From Streptomyces sp. SAT1 (GTDB taxonomy: Bacteria > Actinomycetota > Actinomycetes > Streptomycetales > Streptomycetaceae): a stretch of 64,000 nt of DNA. The translations under genes were made by a program, and so were the position numbers. A model generated the notes under the pieces. It saw nothing but the letters and a program-made list of their open reading frames with translations, had not been told where the DNA came from and searched no databases. Each line of letters opens with the position of its first letter. The first letter of the stretch is position 1. This document shows, piece by piece, positions 48,654-58,475 of the stretch. The DNA lies in NCBI RefSeq assembly GCF_001654495.1, contig NZ_CP015849.1, positions 7,171,001-7,235,000 of the forward strand, given 5' to 3'.

Positions 48654-51600
48654 TTGTCTTCGCCTGTATTCGAGCCGCTCGGCCGACCGCACATGTCGTC
48701 CGGTGACCGGGCTCTCTTCCGCACCGCGGACGCGCCGTCCCCCCGCACGCTGATCGACGTCCTGCACACCACCGCCCGCGCCCATCCGCAGGCGCCCGCC
48801 CTGGACACCGGCGGCGAAACACTCTCCTACGGCGACCTGTGCGCCGAGGTCCGCGACCGCGCCCGGCGCCTGGCCCGCCGGGGCATCGGACCCGGCGACA
48901 GAGTGGGCGTCCGGCTGCCGTCGGGCACGGCGGAGCTGTACCTGTCGATCCTGGCGGTGCTGAGCTGCGGCGCGGCCTATGTACCGGTCGACGCCGACGA
49001 TCCCGACGAGCGGGCCGCCACCGTCTTCCGCGAGGCGGGGGTGTGCGCCGTCCTGGCCGCCGGCCCGCAGCCGGCCGGCCTGCCGTCGCCCACCGGCGCG
49101 GCGGCGGGCGAGCTGCGCGCGCCCGCGCTTGAGGACGACGCGTGGATCATCTTCACCTCCGGCTCGACCGGCGCGCCCAAAGGGGTCGCCGTCACCCACC
49201 GGTCCGCCGCCGCCTTCGTGGACGCCGAGGCGGACCTGTTCCTCCGGGAACGTCCGCTGGGGCCGGGCGACCGCGTCCTGGCGGGGCTGTCGGTCGCCTT
49301 CGACGCCTCCTGCGAGGAGATGTGGCTGGCCTGGCGCTCCGGCGCCTGCCTCGTACCCGCCGAACGCGCCCTGGTGCGCGCGGGCCACGAGTTGGGCCCC
49401 TGGCTCGACGCACGGGGCATCACCGCCGTTTCCACCGTGCCGACGCTGCTGGCCATGTGGCCCGAACAGGCGCTGCGGCGCGTCCGGTTGCTGATCCTGG
49501 GCGGTGAGGCGTGCCCGCCCGGCCTCGTCGACCGGTTCGCCGCGCCGGACCGGGAGATGTGGAACACGTACGGCCCCACCGAGACCACCGTCGTGGCCTG
49601 CGCCGCACTCCTCGCCCCACGCCGCACCGTACGGATCGGACTGCCACTGCGGGGCTGGCGGCTGGCCGTCGTCGACGCGGCCGGCGAACCGGTCGCGTAC
49701 GGGCAGGAGGGCGAACTCGTCATCGCGGGCGCGGGCACAGGGCGCTACCTCGACCCGGTCAAGGACGCCGAACGGTTCCGGCCCTGTCCCGCCCTGGGCG
49801 CACCGCGTGCCTACCACTCGGGCGACCTCGTGCGTGCCGACCCCGAAGGTCTGGTGTTCGTCGGACGCGCCGACGACCAGGTCAAACTCGGCGGACGCCG
49901 GGTCGAACTGGGGGAGATCGACGCGGCCCTGCTCGCCCTGCCCGCGGTAGGGGCGGCGGCAGCGGCCGTCAGGACGACCGCGGGCGGTACGGACCTGCTC
50001 GTCGGCTACGTCGTCCCCGCACCGCCCACCGGGGGAGGGCCGATCTTCGACGCGGCCGGGGCCAGGGCACTGCTGGCGGAGCGGCTGCCCGCAGCGCTCG
50101 TACCGGTGCTGGCAGAGGTGGCCGACCTGCCCGTGCGTCCCTCCGGGAAGATCGACCGCTCGGCCCTGCCCTGGCCCGTGCCCCTCGACGGGGACGAGTG
50201 CGGGACCGGCGGCCCGGAGCACGATCTGCACGGGACGGCCGCACGGCTGGCCGACCTCTGGGAGCAACTGCTCGGCCGGCGGCCCGGCCCGGACAGCGAC
50301 TTCACGGCCCTGGGCGGGACCAGCCTCACGGCGGCCCGGATGACATCGATGCTCAGGGAGCGGCACCCGGGCCTCTCCGTCGCCGACGTCTACCGGCACC
50401 CCGTGCTCCGGCACCTGGCCGACCACCTCGACTCCCTGGCCACCACCACGGCCGCCGTACGGTCCGCCCGCCCGGTCCCGCGGCGTACCTCGGTGATCCA
50501 GTTCTGCGTCCAGACGGCCGCCTACGGTGTCGCCGGACTACGCGTGCTGGTCGGACTGGCTGCGGCCGACGACGTCCTCGGCTGGTTCGCCCCGCACGAG
50601 TGGACACCGCACACGTCGTGGTGGCTGGTCCTCCTCGGCTGGCTGGTGCTGTTCAGCGCACCGGCGCGCTGCCTGATCGGAGCGGCCCTCGCCCGCACGC
50701 TGACCCGCTCGGTCACCATCGGCGCCCACCCGCGCGGCGGAACCGTCCATCTGCGGCTGTGGAGCGCCGAGCGGGCCGTGGCCGTCTTCGGTGTGCCGTC
50801 TCTGCTCGGCACACCCTGGGCCGCCCGGTACGCACGGGTCCTGGGCTGCACGACGGGCCGGGACGTCCGGCTGCACGCCATGCCGCCCGTGACCGGCCTG
50901 GCCGACCTGGGTGACGGATGCAGCGTCGAGCCAGAGACCGACCTCTCGGGCTGGTGGCTCGACGGTGACACCCTGCACGTCGGACGCGTCAGCGTCGGCG
51001 CCGGCGCACGGGTGGGACACCGCAGCATGCTGCTGCCCGGCGCCGCGGTCGGCGACGGCGCCGAACTCACAGCCGGAAGCTGCCTGAACACACATGTCCC
51101 CGACGGACAGGTGTGGACCGGTTCCCCCGCCCGGCCCGCCGAGGCGGCCGAGCGTGGGGCGGGCACCGGATGGCCCGCGCCGCCTCAGGGGCGGCGCGGG
51201 CGCCGCCACCTCGCCTACGCGCTGACCCTCGCCGGATGGCCCCTGCTGACGCTGGCGGCCTCCGCGCCCGCCCTGTTCGCGGCCTACCTCCTGGTACGTC
51301 ACACACCGGTCCTGTCCGAGGCTGCACTGCGCCTGCTCGTCGCCGCACCGCTCTTCGCGGTCACCACCACGGTGTGCGGCATGCTGATCACGGCCCTGAC
51401 CGTGCGCCTGCTGAGCCGCGCCATCACCCCCGGCCTGCACCGGGCGGACGGGGCCGTGGCCTGGCGGGCCTGGCTGGTCACCCGGCTCCTGGACGGTGCC
51501 CGGGCCGGTCTGTTCCCCCTCTACGCGAGCCTCGCCACACCGTACTGGCTGCGCCTGCTCGGCGCGCGCGTCGGACGCGGTACCGAGATCTCGACCGTGC

Positions 51601-52622
51601 TGCCCCTGCCGTCCCTGCTGGACGTGCGGGACGGCGCGTTCCTCGCCGACGACACGCTCGTCGCACCGTACGAACTGCACGGCGGCTGGATGCGGTTGGG
51701 ACCTGTGCGCATCGGGACGCGCGCGTTCGTCGGCAACTCCGGCATCGTCGGGCCCGGCCGCGAGGTCCCCGACCGCGCGCTGATCGGCGTACTGTCCGAC
51801 GCACCGGCCCACGGCCGGGCGGGCACGTCGTGGATCGGCCGCCCGGCGATGCCACTGCCCCGGGCCGCCGAACACTCCGATCCGGCACGGACGTTCGCCC
51901 CGCCCCGGCGGCTGGTGGCCGCCCGCGCGGCCGTGGAGACCTGCCGCCTGCTGCCGGTCGTCCTCGGCACGCTGCTCGCCGAGTGCGTGCTGCTGGGTGA
52001 GCAGGACGCACTGGTCGCGGGCGGACTGCCGTTGGCGGTGCTCGCCGGAGCTCCGCTCCTGCTGGCCGCCGGCCTGGCGGCCTGTCTGCTGACCACCCTC
52101 GCCAAGTGGCTGCTCGTGGGCCGGTTCCGGCCCGGTGAACGCCCCCTGTGGTCGTCGTTCGTGTGGCGCAACGAGCTCTTCGACACCTTCGTGGAGGTGC
52201 TGGCCGTGCCGTGGGGAGCCGGAGCCCACCTCGGCACCCCCGCGCTCAACTGGTGGCTGCGCAGCCTGGGCGCCCGCGTGGGGCGCGGGGTGTGGTGCGA
52301 GACGTACTGGCTGCCCGAGACCGATCTGATCAGCCTCGGCGACGGGGTCAGCGTCAACCGAGGGTGTGTCCTGCAGACCCACCTCTTCCACGACCGGATC
52401 ATGCGGATGGACACGGTGCGCGTGGCCGACGGAGCGTCCCTCGGCCCGCACAGCATCGCCCTGCCCGGCACCACGATCGGCGCCGGGGCCTCCATCGCCG
52501 CGTCCTCGCTCGTGATGCGCGGCGAAACCGTGCCCGGCGGCACCCGATGGGCCGGCAACCCCATCGCCGGCGCGACCCCGCCCCGCGCCGACGGCGTCCT
52601 CCCGAAGGAGGAGGCGGCATGA
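48654..52622 (+). CDS. Pls/PosA-type single-module nonribosomal peptide synthetase (second copy)
   Basis: The product is 1,322 residues from the TTG at 48654, behind GGACAGAGG; an ATG at 48693 has no ribosome site. The adenylation domain has FTSGSTGAPKG at 167, AFDASCEEMW at 215, NTYGPTETTVV, YHSGDLV and PSGKIDR, then a carrier domain (LGGTSLTAAR, Ser557). Membrane helices and three beta-helix domains follow (RVSVGAGARVGHRS, LLGARVGRGTEIST, SLGARVGRGVWCET). The length is very close to that of Pls (about 1,300 residues) and the pocket code by GrsA alignment is D-A-E-S-I-G-T-V-V-K. The acidic position 239 is compatible with a basic amino acid such as Lys, Orn or beta-Lys. The first beta-helix domain is more divergent than in the sister enzyme. 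It is coupled by ATGA to the M1 peptidase gene. Confidence 0.9.
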   Translation: MSSPVFEPLGRPHMSSGDRALFRTADAPSPRTLIDVLHTTARAHPQAPALDTGGETLSYGDLCAEVRDRARRLARRGIGPGDRVGVRLPSGTAELYLSILAVLSCGAAYVPVDADDPDERAATVFREAGVCAVLAAGPQPAGLPSPTGAAAGELRAPALEDDAWIIFTSGSTGAPKGVAVTHRSAAAFVDAEADLFLRERPLGPGDRVLAGLSVAFDASCEEMWLAWRSGACLVPAERALVRAGHELGPWLDARGITAVSTVPTLLAMWPEQALRRVRLLILGGEACPPGLVDRFAAPDREMWNTYGPTETTVVACAALLAPRRTVRIGLPLRGWRLAVVDAAGEPVAYGQEGELVIAGAGTGRYLDPVKDAERFRPCPALGAPRAYHSGDLVRADPEGLVFVGRADDQVKLGGRRVELGEIDAALLALPAVGAAAAAVRTTAGGTDLLVGYVVPAPPTGGGPIFDAAGARALLAERLPAALVPVLAEVADLPVRPSGKIDRSALPWPVPLDGDECGTGGPEHDLHGTAARLADLWEQLLGRRPGPDSDFTALGGTSLTAARMTSMLRERHPGLSVADVYRHPVLRHLADHLDSLATTTAAVRSARPVPRRTSVIQFCVQTAAYGVAGLRVLVGLAAADDVLGWFAPHEWTPHTSWWLVLLGWLVLFSAPARCLIGAALARTLTRSVTIGAHPRGGTVHLRLWSAERAVAVFGVPSLLGTPWAARYARVLGCTTGRDVRLHAMPPVTGLADLGDGCSVEPETDLSGWWLDGDTLHVGRVSVGAGARVGHRSMLLPGAAVGDGAELTAGSCLNTHVPDGQVWTGSPARPAEAAERGAGTGWPAPPQGRRGRRHLAYALTLAGWPLLTLAASAPALFAAYLLVRHTPVLSEAALRLLVAAPLFAVTTTVCGMLITALTVRLLSRAITPGLHRADGAVAWRAWLVTRLLDGARAGLFPLYASLATPYWLRLLGARVGRGTEISTVLPLPSLLDVRDGAFLADDTLVAPYELHGGWMRLGPVRIGTRAFVGNSGIVGPGREVPDRALIGVLSDAPAHGRAGTSWIGRPAMPLPRAAEHSDPARTFAPPRRLVAARAAVETCRLLPVVLGTLLAECVLLGEQDALVAGGLPLAVLAGAPLLLAAGLAACLLTTLAKWLLVGRFRPGERPLWSSFVWRNELFDTFVEVLAVPWGAGAHLGTPALNWWLRSLGARVGRGVWCETYWLPETDLISLGDGVSVNRGCVLQTHLFHDRIMRMDTVRVADGASLGPHSIALPGTTIGAGASIAASSLVMRGETVPGGTRWAGNPIAGATPPRADGVLPKEEAA

Positions 52623-54040
52623 CCCGGTGCACCCGGCGTGCCCTGATCCGCGGCGCCGCCCTCGCCCCGCTCGCGGCGACCGCCGCCGACCGCCTCTCGC
52701 AGCCCGTCGCCGAACGGTACTTCCCCGGCCACGGATCGTACGGCCACCACACCACCTCCTACGAGCTGCGCCTCACCTACGACCCGGCGGCCGGCCTCCT
52801 GGAGGGCCGCGCGCTCATCCGGGCCGTGGCCGCCCGGCCGCTGCGCGAGGTCGAACTCGACCTCGCACGGCTCACGGTGCGCAGCGCCCGCGTGGACGGC
52901 ATCGGCGTCCGCGCCAGGAAGAAGCGGAACAAGCTGCTCCTGCCCACCCCGCACCTCTTCGCCGCAGGCGCCCCCTTCACCCTGGACATCGCCTACGGCG
53001 GCCGGCCCGGCCCCGTACGCAGCCCGTTCGGTGCGATCGGCTGGGACCGCACCGGCGACGCACACGGCGGAACGCTCGTGGCCGCCCAGCCGCTCGGTGC
53101 CCCCACCTGGTTCCCCTGCAACGACCGCCCGGACGACAAGGCCGAGTTCGTCTTCCGGATCACCGTGCCCCGGGGCCACCACGCGCTCGCCAACGGCACG
53201 CTCGCCGAACACCGTGCGGACGCCGCCGGCGAATGCTGGACGTACCACCACAGCGGCCCCATGGCTCCCTACCTCGCCACCCTCTACACCGGCCGCTTCG
53301 CCCACGACACCTGGCGGGCCCGCGACAGCGCGACCGGCCGGACCGTCACCGGACGCGACGCCTACCCCGCCCACCTCTCCCACCACGCCCGCCACGACCT
53401 CGCCCGCCAGCCCGCCATGATCGAGGCGTTCACCGGCTGGTTCGGCCCCTACCCCTTCGAGACGTACGGCGCCGTCGTCGTGGACGCCGACCTCGACGAA
53501 CCCGTGGAGAACCAGACCCTCCCCGTCTTCGGACGCAACCACATCGACGGCGGACGCACCTGGGAGACACTCGTCGCGCACGAGCTGGCACACCAGTGGT
53601 ACGGCAACAGCCTGAGCCTGCGCGACTGGCGCGACATCTGGCTGAACGAGGGCTTCGCCACCTACTGCGAGTGGCTGTGGTCCGAGCACATCGGCGAGGA
53701 CCCGGCCGACGCGATCGCCCGGCGCGAGTGGGCCGCACTGCACAGCCGGCCGCAGAACCTCCGGCTCGGCGACCCGGGCCGGGACCGCATCTTCGACGAC
53801 CGCGTCTACACCCGCGGCGCCTGCACCCTGCACGCCCTGCGTCTGACCATGGGCGACGAGCGCTTCTTCACCCTGCTGCGCACCTGGCACCACGCCCACC
53901 GCGGCCGCAGCGCCGACACCCGCGCCTTCATCGCTCACGCCGCCCGCCACGCCCCCCACACCACCGGACCGCTCCTGCACGCCTGGCTCTACGACGAGCC
54001 GCTCCCGCCCCTGCCGCGGCCGGGCGCCGGCCGGACCTGA
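52619..54040 (+). CDS. M1-family zinc metallopeptidase, possible polymer-degrading aminopeptidase
   Basis: The product is 473 residues. The start overlaps the synthetase stop as ATGA. The N-terminus RRALIRGAALAPLAATAADR is a Tat-like leader, so it is probably exported. M1 motifs are present: the GAMEN-equivalent region EPVENQTLPVFG, HELAHQWYGN (zinc His321 and His325, base Glu322) and NEGFATYCEW with the third ligand Glu344, exactly 18 residues after the second His. It ends near residue 470 without the long C-terminal domain of large aminopeptidases. Epsilon-poly-lysine producers encode zinc aminopeptidases (Pld) that degrade the polymer, one of them beside pls. By analogy this enzyme may trim the product for self-protection. 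Confidence 0.88.
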   Translation: MTRCTRRALIRGAALAPLAATAADRLSQPVAERYFPGHGSYGHHTTSYELRLTYDPAAGLLEGRALIRAVAARPLREVELDLARLTVRSARVDGIGVRARKKRNKLLLPTPHLFAAGAPFTLDIAYGGRPGPVRSPFGAIGWDRTGDAHGGTLVAAQPLGAPTWFPCNDRPDDKAEFVFRITVPRGHHALANGTLAEHRADAAGECWTYHHSGPMAPYLATLYTGRFAHDTWRARDSATGRTVTGRDAYPAHLSHHARHDLARQPAMIEAFTGWFGPYPFETYGAVVVDADLDEPVENQTLPVFGRNHIDGGRTWETLVAHELAHQWYGNSLSLRDWRDIWLNEGFATYCEWLWSEHIGEDPADAIARREWAALHSRPQNLRLGDPGRDRIFDDRVYTRGACTLHALRLTMGDERFFTLLRTWHHAHRGRSADTRAFIAHAARHAPHTTGPLLHAWLYDEPLPPLPRPGAGRT

Positions 54041-54228
54041 AGACGGCCCAGCACGGACATCACCTTCTGTGGCCGTCGGCTTCGCCCACGACAGCCTGCC
54101 CGTCGTGGCCCCGCCGACGGCAGGGGGCTGTTCACCGTGATCAGCCGGCTCCCCGACATCGGCTTCGGGGATCAATCAGGACGTGGTTACAGACCTTGTC
54201 GGCTTGATGTCGTAGGGAGCGACGTTTC
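54041..54228. other. Gap after the synthetase cluster
   Basis: Short non-coding stretch with a minor hairpin-like CCCCGA/TCGGGG pairing near 54150-54170. No gene seen. Confidence 0.4.
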
Positions 54229-54309
54229 GTGATCCCCGCGGTATGCCGTCTGCTGCTACCATCGGCGCGGTCCCGGCGGGATCGGCAATCACCGACCTTG
54301 GCAGGGCAA

Positions 54310-54711
54310 GTGGTAGAAGCACCTCGCTCCGTCAGCAGCACGGACGCCCCGCGCGGTCCGCTGATCATCGTGGATGACGACCAGTGGGTGTACGTCTACT
54401 CCACCGTGGAAGACCTCGCACACGACGTCGAGCCGGCCTTCGCCGACGACATCGTGGGCGCCTTCGACGGATCAGCACGCCCGCTGCTGATCACGTGGCC
54501 CGAGAACTCCGCCCACGTGGTCGTCGCTGACGGGACCTCCCCTCTACAACAACTGCAAGAGCACATGGACTCCTTCTTCCATGCATGGACGACGAACGCT
54601 CCTCCGCAGCACGGAGCGACGGCGGAGGAGTACGTCCGGAGTGTGCTTGAGGCATACGCCCTGAGGAACGAGTTGCGTCGCAAGAACAAGCGGCGTCGGA
54701 AGGCCGAGTAA
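54310..54711 (+). CDS. Hypothetical protein
   Basis: From a GTG at 54310 the product is 133 residues; the open frame extends up to ATG 54229 (160 residues). Neither start has a strong ribosome site. Legible features are an acidic core (PLIIVDDDQWVYVYSTVEDLAHDVEPAFADDIVGAFDGSARPLLITW) and a basic, Arg/Lys-rich C-terminus (RNELRRKNKRRRKAE). It is not recognised but its codon use and amphipathic sequence look like a real protein. A hairpin follows its stop. Confidence 0.6.
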   Translation: MVEAPRSVSSTDAPRGPLIIVDDDQWVYVYSTVEDLAHDVEPAFADDIVGAFDGSARPLLITWPENSAHVVVADGTSPLQQLQEHMDSFFHAWTTNAPPQHGATAEEYVRSVLEAYALRNELRRKNKRRRKAE

Positions 54712-54737
54712 GCAGATACACCCCGATAGGTGAAACG

Positions 54738-54783
54738 GCGGGGCTCCCGGACGCGCGTTTCCGCTCCGGAGAGTCCCGCTTTA
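54738..54783 (+). terminator. Hairpin after the hypothetical gene
   Basis: GCGGGGCTCCCGGA (54738-54751) pairs imperfectly with TCCGGAGAGTCCCGC (54765-54779), followed by TTTAGA. It lies 27 bases after the stop codon. Confidence 0.4.
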
Positions 54784-54799
54784 GAACTCCTATCGGAAT

Positions 54800-55160
54800 G
54801 ACTTCAGGCATCGCCAGCAGATGAGTGCGCATCCGAGGGCGAGGAGGACTTTGTGGATGTAAGACGCCGGTCTGGCAGTTCTCGGTCCGGCCGGCGGTTC
54901 GGAGTACTGGCGCTGGACTGCGGCTGGTCTCGCCGAGCTTGTCGGCGACGTACTCCTGCAGGTCGTCGCGGACGTCGCCGGCCTCTCACTTCGATCCGGC
55001 GAGGAGGTGCTGCAAGCCGTTGGGCGTGGGATGGCCGGCCTGTTCGGCCAGCTGTCAGCTGTTCTTGCGGGTCACCGGGGCGCAGTTCGCGTACGCAGTC
55101 ACGTATGCGCCAGCGGAGCTCGACTCGGCCGAAGCGATGCCCGACGCCAGGAAGATCATC
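54800..55160 (-). pseudogene. IS701-family transposase remnant (second)
   Basis: On the minus strand, from about 55.14 kb: FGRVELRWRIRDCVR, VTRKNS then an in-frame stop, QLAEQAGHPTPNGLQHLLAGSK then a second stop, EAGDVRDDLQEYVADKLGE, followed directly by the later motif TAGRTENCQTGV. Sequence between those last two blocks is deleted. It is the same family as the remnant at 34.4-35.1 kb but a separate copy. The two lie on either side of the synthetase cluster. Confidence 0.8.
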
Positions 55161-55430
55161 CAGTTCGAGGTCCCATTGCGTGGTGTGGCGGCATACTCTC
55201 TGATCACCCACGGAGGCTGCTCCGCAGCTGTCACTACCTGCGGCGTTGTCGCACGATCGAGGGGCGGTCCCAGGGGGGCCGCCCCCGCACGGTCGGTGTC
55301 CTGCTGCAATCCAGCCGCGCAGCAAACCCGCAGTACCGAACTGGCCATCATTCCATGGATGTGAACGTCCAGTGGGGGTAGTAGGGCGCGTGGTCGTCCG
55401 TCCGGGTGACTTCCGTACAGGGGGTATCTC

Positions 55431-56687
55431 TTGAAAGCAACAACACGCCGCATACGCACGAGAGTCGGCGTCGTCTGCGTTGCCGCCGTCATGCTGCTGA
55501 CCGTCACGGGCTCGCCCCGTGCGGCCACGGTCGTGCCGGGCCGGACCGCCATCGCGGCGGAGCTGGCCGACGCCACGCTCGGCTACCGCGCCGACAGCCA
55601 CGCGGACGGCTTCGTCGCGGGCGCGACGGCGGCACCGCCCTACCGCACACTGTGGTCACGGGATTTCGGGACGGTCGTGTCGGCGCCGGTCGCGGTCGGC
55701 GACCGCGTGTACGCCGTCGTCAACGCGGACGACGGCACCAGCGGCGGCCCGCGCATGATGCTCGTCGGCCTCGACGCCGCCACTGGCAGGGACCTGTGGC
55801 CGGCGGTCTCCCTCACACAGAACGAACCGCAGGCCGGGGTGTCCTACGGCGGCGGCCTGCTCTACACCGAGACGGCACGTGGCACGATCGCCGCCTGGGA
55901 CCCCGCCACCGGACACCGCGAGTGGTCCCTGACGCTGGACTCGGCCTCCATGCAGTACCCGCCCGTCTGGTACGACGGCCTGCTCTACCTCCAGGACGGC
56001 CGCGGCACCGCCCTGGCGCTGCGCGCCGACACCGGGGCCAGGGTGTGGACGGCACCGCTCGCCGAGTACTCCTGGGCGCCGACCGTCGTCGACTCCACCG
56101 GCGTGTGGATCGGCTTCGACGGCATCGCCTGGAACCACCTCGACCTCAAGGCCGGCGCGCAACTGCACCACTTCCAGGTGCCCGACCGTTCGGGCGCCTA
56201 CGGCAACCCGGTGGCCCTCGGCGCCGGAGCCGCCTGGATGCGCAGCAGCTCCGGCGACAACGACGAGACGGTCACCGCCTACGACCAGAAGACAGGCGCG
56301 GCCGTACGGACACTGCCGGCCGACGCGACCCCGGTGTTCGGTCCGGGCCGCGTCTACGTCGCCCACCGCGGCGAGGTGCGCGCGCTCGACACCAGTACGT
56401 ACCGAACGGCCTGGACCTACACCAGCAGTGTGCGGGCGGCCACCGTGCGGCTGGTCGCGGGCGGTTACGTGTATGTGGAGGACGGCGACGGACGCCTCGT
56501 CGTGCTCGACGAGCGGACCGGCTCCGTGGTGTGGACGTACCGGCGTTACCCGGAGCCGCCGCCCATGTCGCCGAACCCGGCCGAGGAGGACTCGCGCGGC
56601 TTCGTCGTCCCCGGCATCGCCACGTCCGGGTCCCGCCTCTTCGTTCCGGCCGCGGAGGGCGCACTGGTCGCCTTCGGCAAGGCGTAG
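55431..56687 (+). CDS. Secreted PQQ-like beta-propeller repeat protein
   Basis: The product is 418 residues from a TTG at 55431, behind CAGGGGG. The leader RTRVGVVCVAAVMLLTVTGSPRAA is a signal peptide. The mature protein is built of seven to eight short repeats of the form (G)xRVYAVV-x-GLDAATGRDLW, WDPATGHREW, LRADTGARVWTAPL, VLDERTGSVVWTY, typical of PQQ-like/BamB propellers. No PQQ-binding Trp-docking motif was confirmed. It may be a binding or scaffold protein at the cell surface. It lies beyond IS701 debris, so its link with the synthetase cluster is uncertain. Confidence 0.85.
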   Translation: MKATTRRIRTRVGVVCVAAVMLLTVTGSPRAATVVPGRTAIAAELADATLGYRADSHADGFVAGATAAPPYRTLWSRDFGTVVSAPVAVGDRVYAVVNADDGTSGGPRMMLVGLDAATGRDLWPAVSLTQNEPQAGVSYGGGLLYTETARGTIAAWDPATGHREWSLTLDSASMQYPPVWYDGLLYLQDGRGTALALRADTGARVWTAPLAEYSWAPTVVDSTGVWIGFDGIAWNHLDLKAGAQLHHFQVPDRSGAYGNPVALGAGAAWMRSSSGDNDETVTAYDQKTGAAVRTLPADATPVFGPGRVYVAHRGEVRALDTSTYRTAWTYTSSVRAATVRLVAGGYVYVEDGDGRLVVLDERTGSVVWTYRRYPEPPPMSPNPAEEDSRGFVVPGIATSGSRLFVPAAEGALVAFGKA

Positions 56688-57708
56688 GACCGACCGCGGC
56701 CCGGCACGGTGCACGTGGGCGCCGTGCCGGGCCGGGCCGCGGTCGCACCCCAGCCGGAGCGGGAGACCGCGCCGCGAAGGCCGGGGCGCGTGAGATGTCC
56801 CGGGTGATGTCGCCGCGCGTCCGGCCGGATGGAAGGTCTTGGCGCGCATGAGCGCGAGGGCTTCCTCACGATTGACGCGGCGACGATCGACCAGCGTCTG
56901 AGCTGCTCGTGCCGTGTCGAACCGGCTGACACGGAGCGTGTGTTGCGGTTTCGAGGCCGGGCCCGACTGCCCGGCGAGCGAGCAGAATGTCCCGGGTGGC
57001 TACGAGGGCGGCCGTCACCGTGTCGGTGCGACGGGCGCACCTGCTCCGGTTCGTCCGCGCCGAGCGCGTGCGCGCGGTGCGCCAGCAAGCCGACCGAGCC
57101 AAGGTCGTAGTCGCCGAGTACAGAGGGAGGGCGTAGGCCGAGCCCACCTCCGGCAGCCTCTCGCGCACGGTCGCAACCGAACAGAGAAGACCCTGCGGCG
57201 AGCTCTGGCCTCGGACGGCGGGCTGCCCGGGCGGCCCGCCGTTCTGGCCTTCGCCCGGGGGCTGCCGCGGAAGTGACCGAAGCCAACCTGATGTGGAAGG
57301 CGGCTGTGGGCGCAGTCCGTCCGCAGCCGGTCATGGCGGCCGAAGACCGGCACGAACCGGTGGCTTCACCACCCAAGCGGGGATGGCTATAGCCATGCGC
57401 CGCATATTCGCCGCCGCCAGCAGGACACCGGTACGGCGCGCGCCGACGAAGCATCGGGATGTTGGCGACGCCCGCCGCGCAACCGTGAATAGCCGTGAAC
57501 ACCCGCCACAGCAGAACGCTGGATATGGCGCTATACGCTGTGGTGATGGTGAGCGGCCGGGACATGAACGAGGCCGACGTCGATGCCGTGTCCGCGCTGC
57601 GGGCGCGGGGCTGGCAGACTGCCTGCGGTGGACACGACGTAGTTCCTCAGGATGTCGGTGTGCTCGCCTCTGGCGGTGGCCGGAGTCCTGACCGACGCCC
57701 AGCCCAGG
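56688..57708. other. About 1 kb without a recognisable gene
   Basis: Several frames are open on both strands but none has a family motif, a good ribosome site or consistent codon use. The region looks like decayed DNA, consistent with the pseudogenes on its right. Confidence 0.5.
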
Positions 57709-58012
57709 CTAATTTCTCAGTGCTTCGAGATTCACGGCCGGGAAGAGCGAGGCCGCCAGGGCGAGGGGCCGGTGGTGCTGAGGACGCGGCCCTCGGACGA
57801 ACAGGGCCCGGGAGTGCTGGCGGGTGCCAGCCTGTTGTTCGTGCAGCAGGCGGAGTGCGGCGACGTCCGTGATGGCGACCTGGTCCAGGGTCCAGGTCAC
57901 CGACCGTACGGAGTCCGGCAGGGCGGCGGAGGGCGGGCAGAGCGTCGTGGTCGATGTCGCCGTGCGGGCAGATCGCGGCGGCGTCGTTGAGGATGATGGT
58001 GCCGGTCGTCAC
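57709..58012 (-). pseudogene. STAS-domain protein, frameshifted
   Basis: From a GTG at 58012 behind AAGGGGG, the frame reads TTGTIILNDAAAICPHGDIDHDALPALR, typical of an anti-anti-sigma STAS domain. Near 57920 the continuation moves to another frame: LPDSVRSVTWTLDQVAITDVAALRLLHEQQAGTRQHSRALFV. The total length (304) is not divisible by three. The DSSG phosphorylation motif is replaced by TDVAA. It is a small STAS protein disabled by a frameshift or misread base. Confidence 0.75.
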
Positions 58013-58475
58013 GGGCGTGGCCCCCTTCGAGGGGGTTGAGGGCCCGAGGACGGCGCAGCCCGGTGTGTGGGGCTGGTCGGCAACGGAGGGTTTCCATCCG
58101 TCCCGGGCCGGGACGACAGATGGTGCCCATGCCAGTATCCCTATGTCCTGAGGGAGCGGCAGGCTCGTGGTCACTTCGATGGTTCCACGCCGTCGGCATC
58201 GCTCAGCCGGTGTGCCATGTGATGTTGCCTGCCCGCTTTCCACGCGGCCGTGTCGCCCGGTCGGGTGCTGCCCATGGGAGTGCTGCCGGGAGGACGACCG
58301 GAACTGGGTATGCAGTGATGTTGGGGATGTCGTCGGGGAAGAACCCCTGTGACGCCAGGGAGGCTGCCGTGACACGTGAGCGGACCGGGCTGGCGGAGGT
58401 GCTGGCCGCAGCGGAGAATATGGCGCCGGTGGCCTCGCTGGACGTGGTGGCGCGCAACCTGCGCCCGACCCTCGT

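Noticed and set aside
49511..50914. 467-residue frame inside the second synthetase
   Set aside because: Alternative-frame shadow of adenylation and carrier domains.
56829..57276. Frames at 56.8-57.3 kb as real genes
   Set aside because: Overlapping frames on both strands without motifs; nothing distinguishes one of them.
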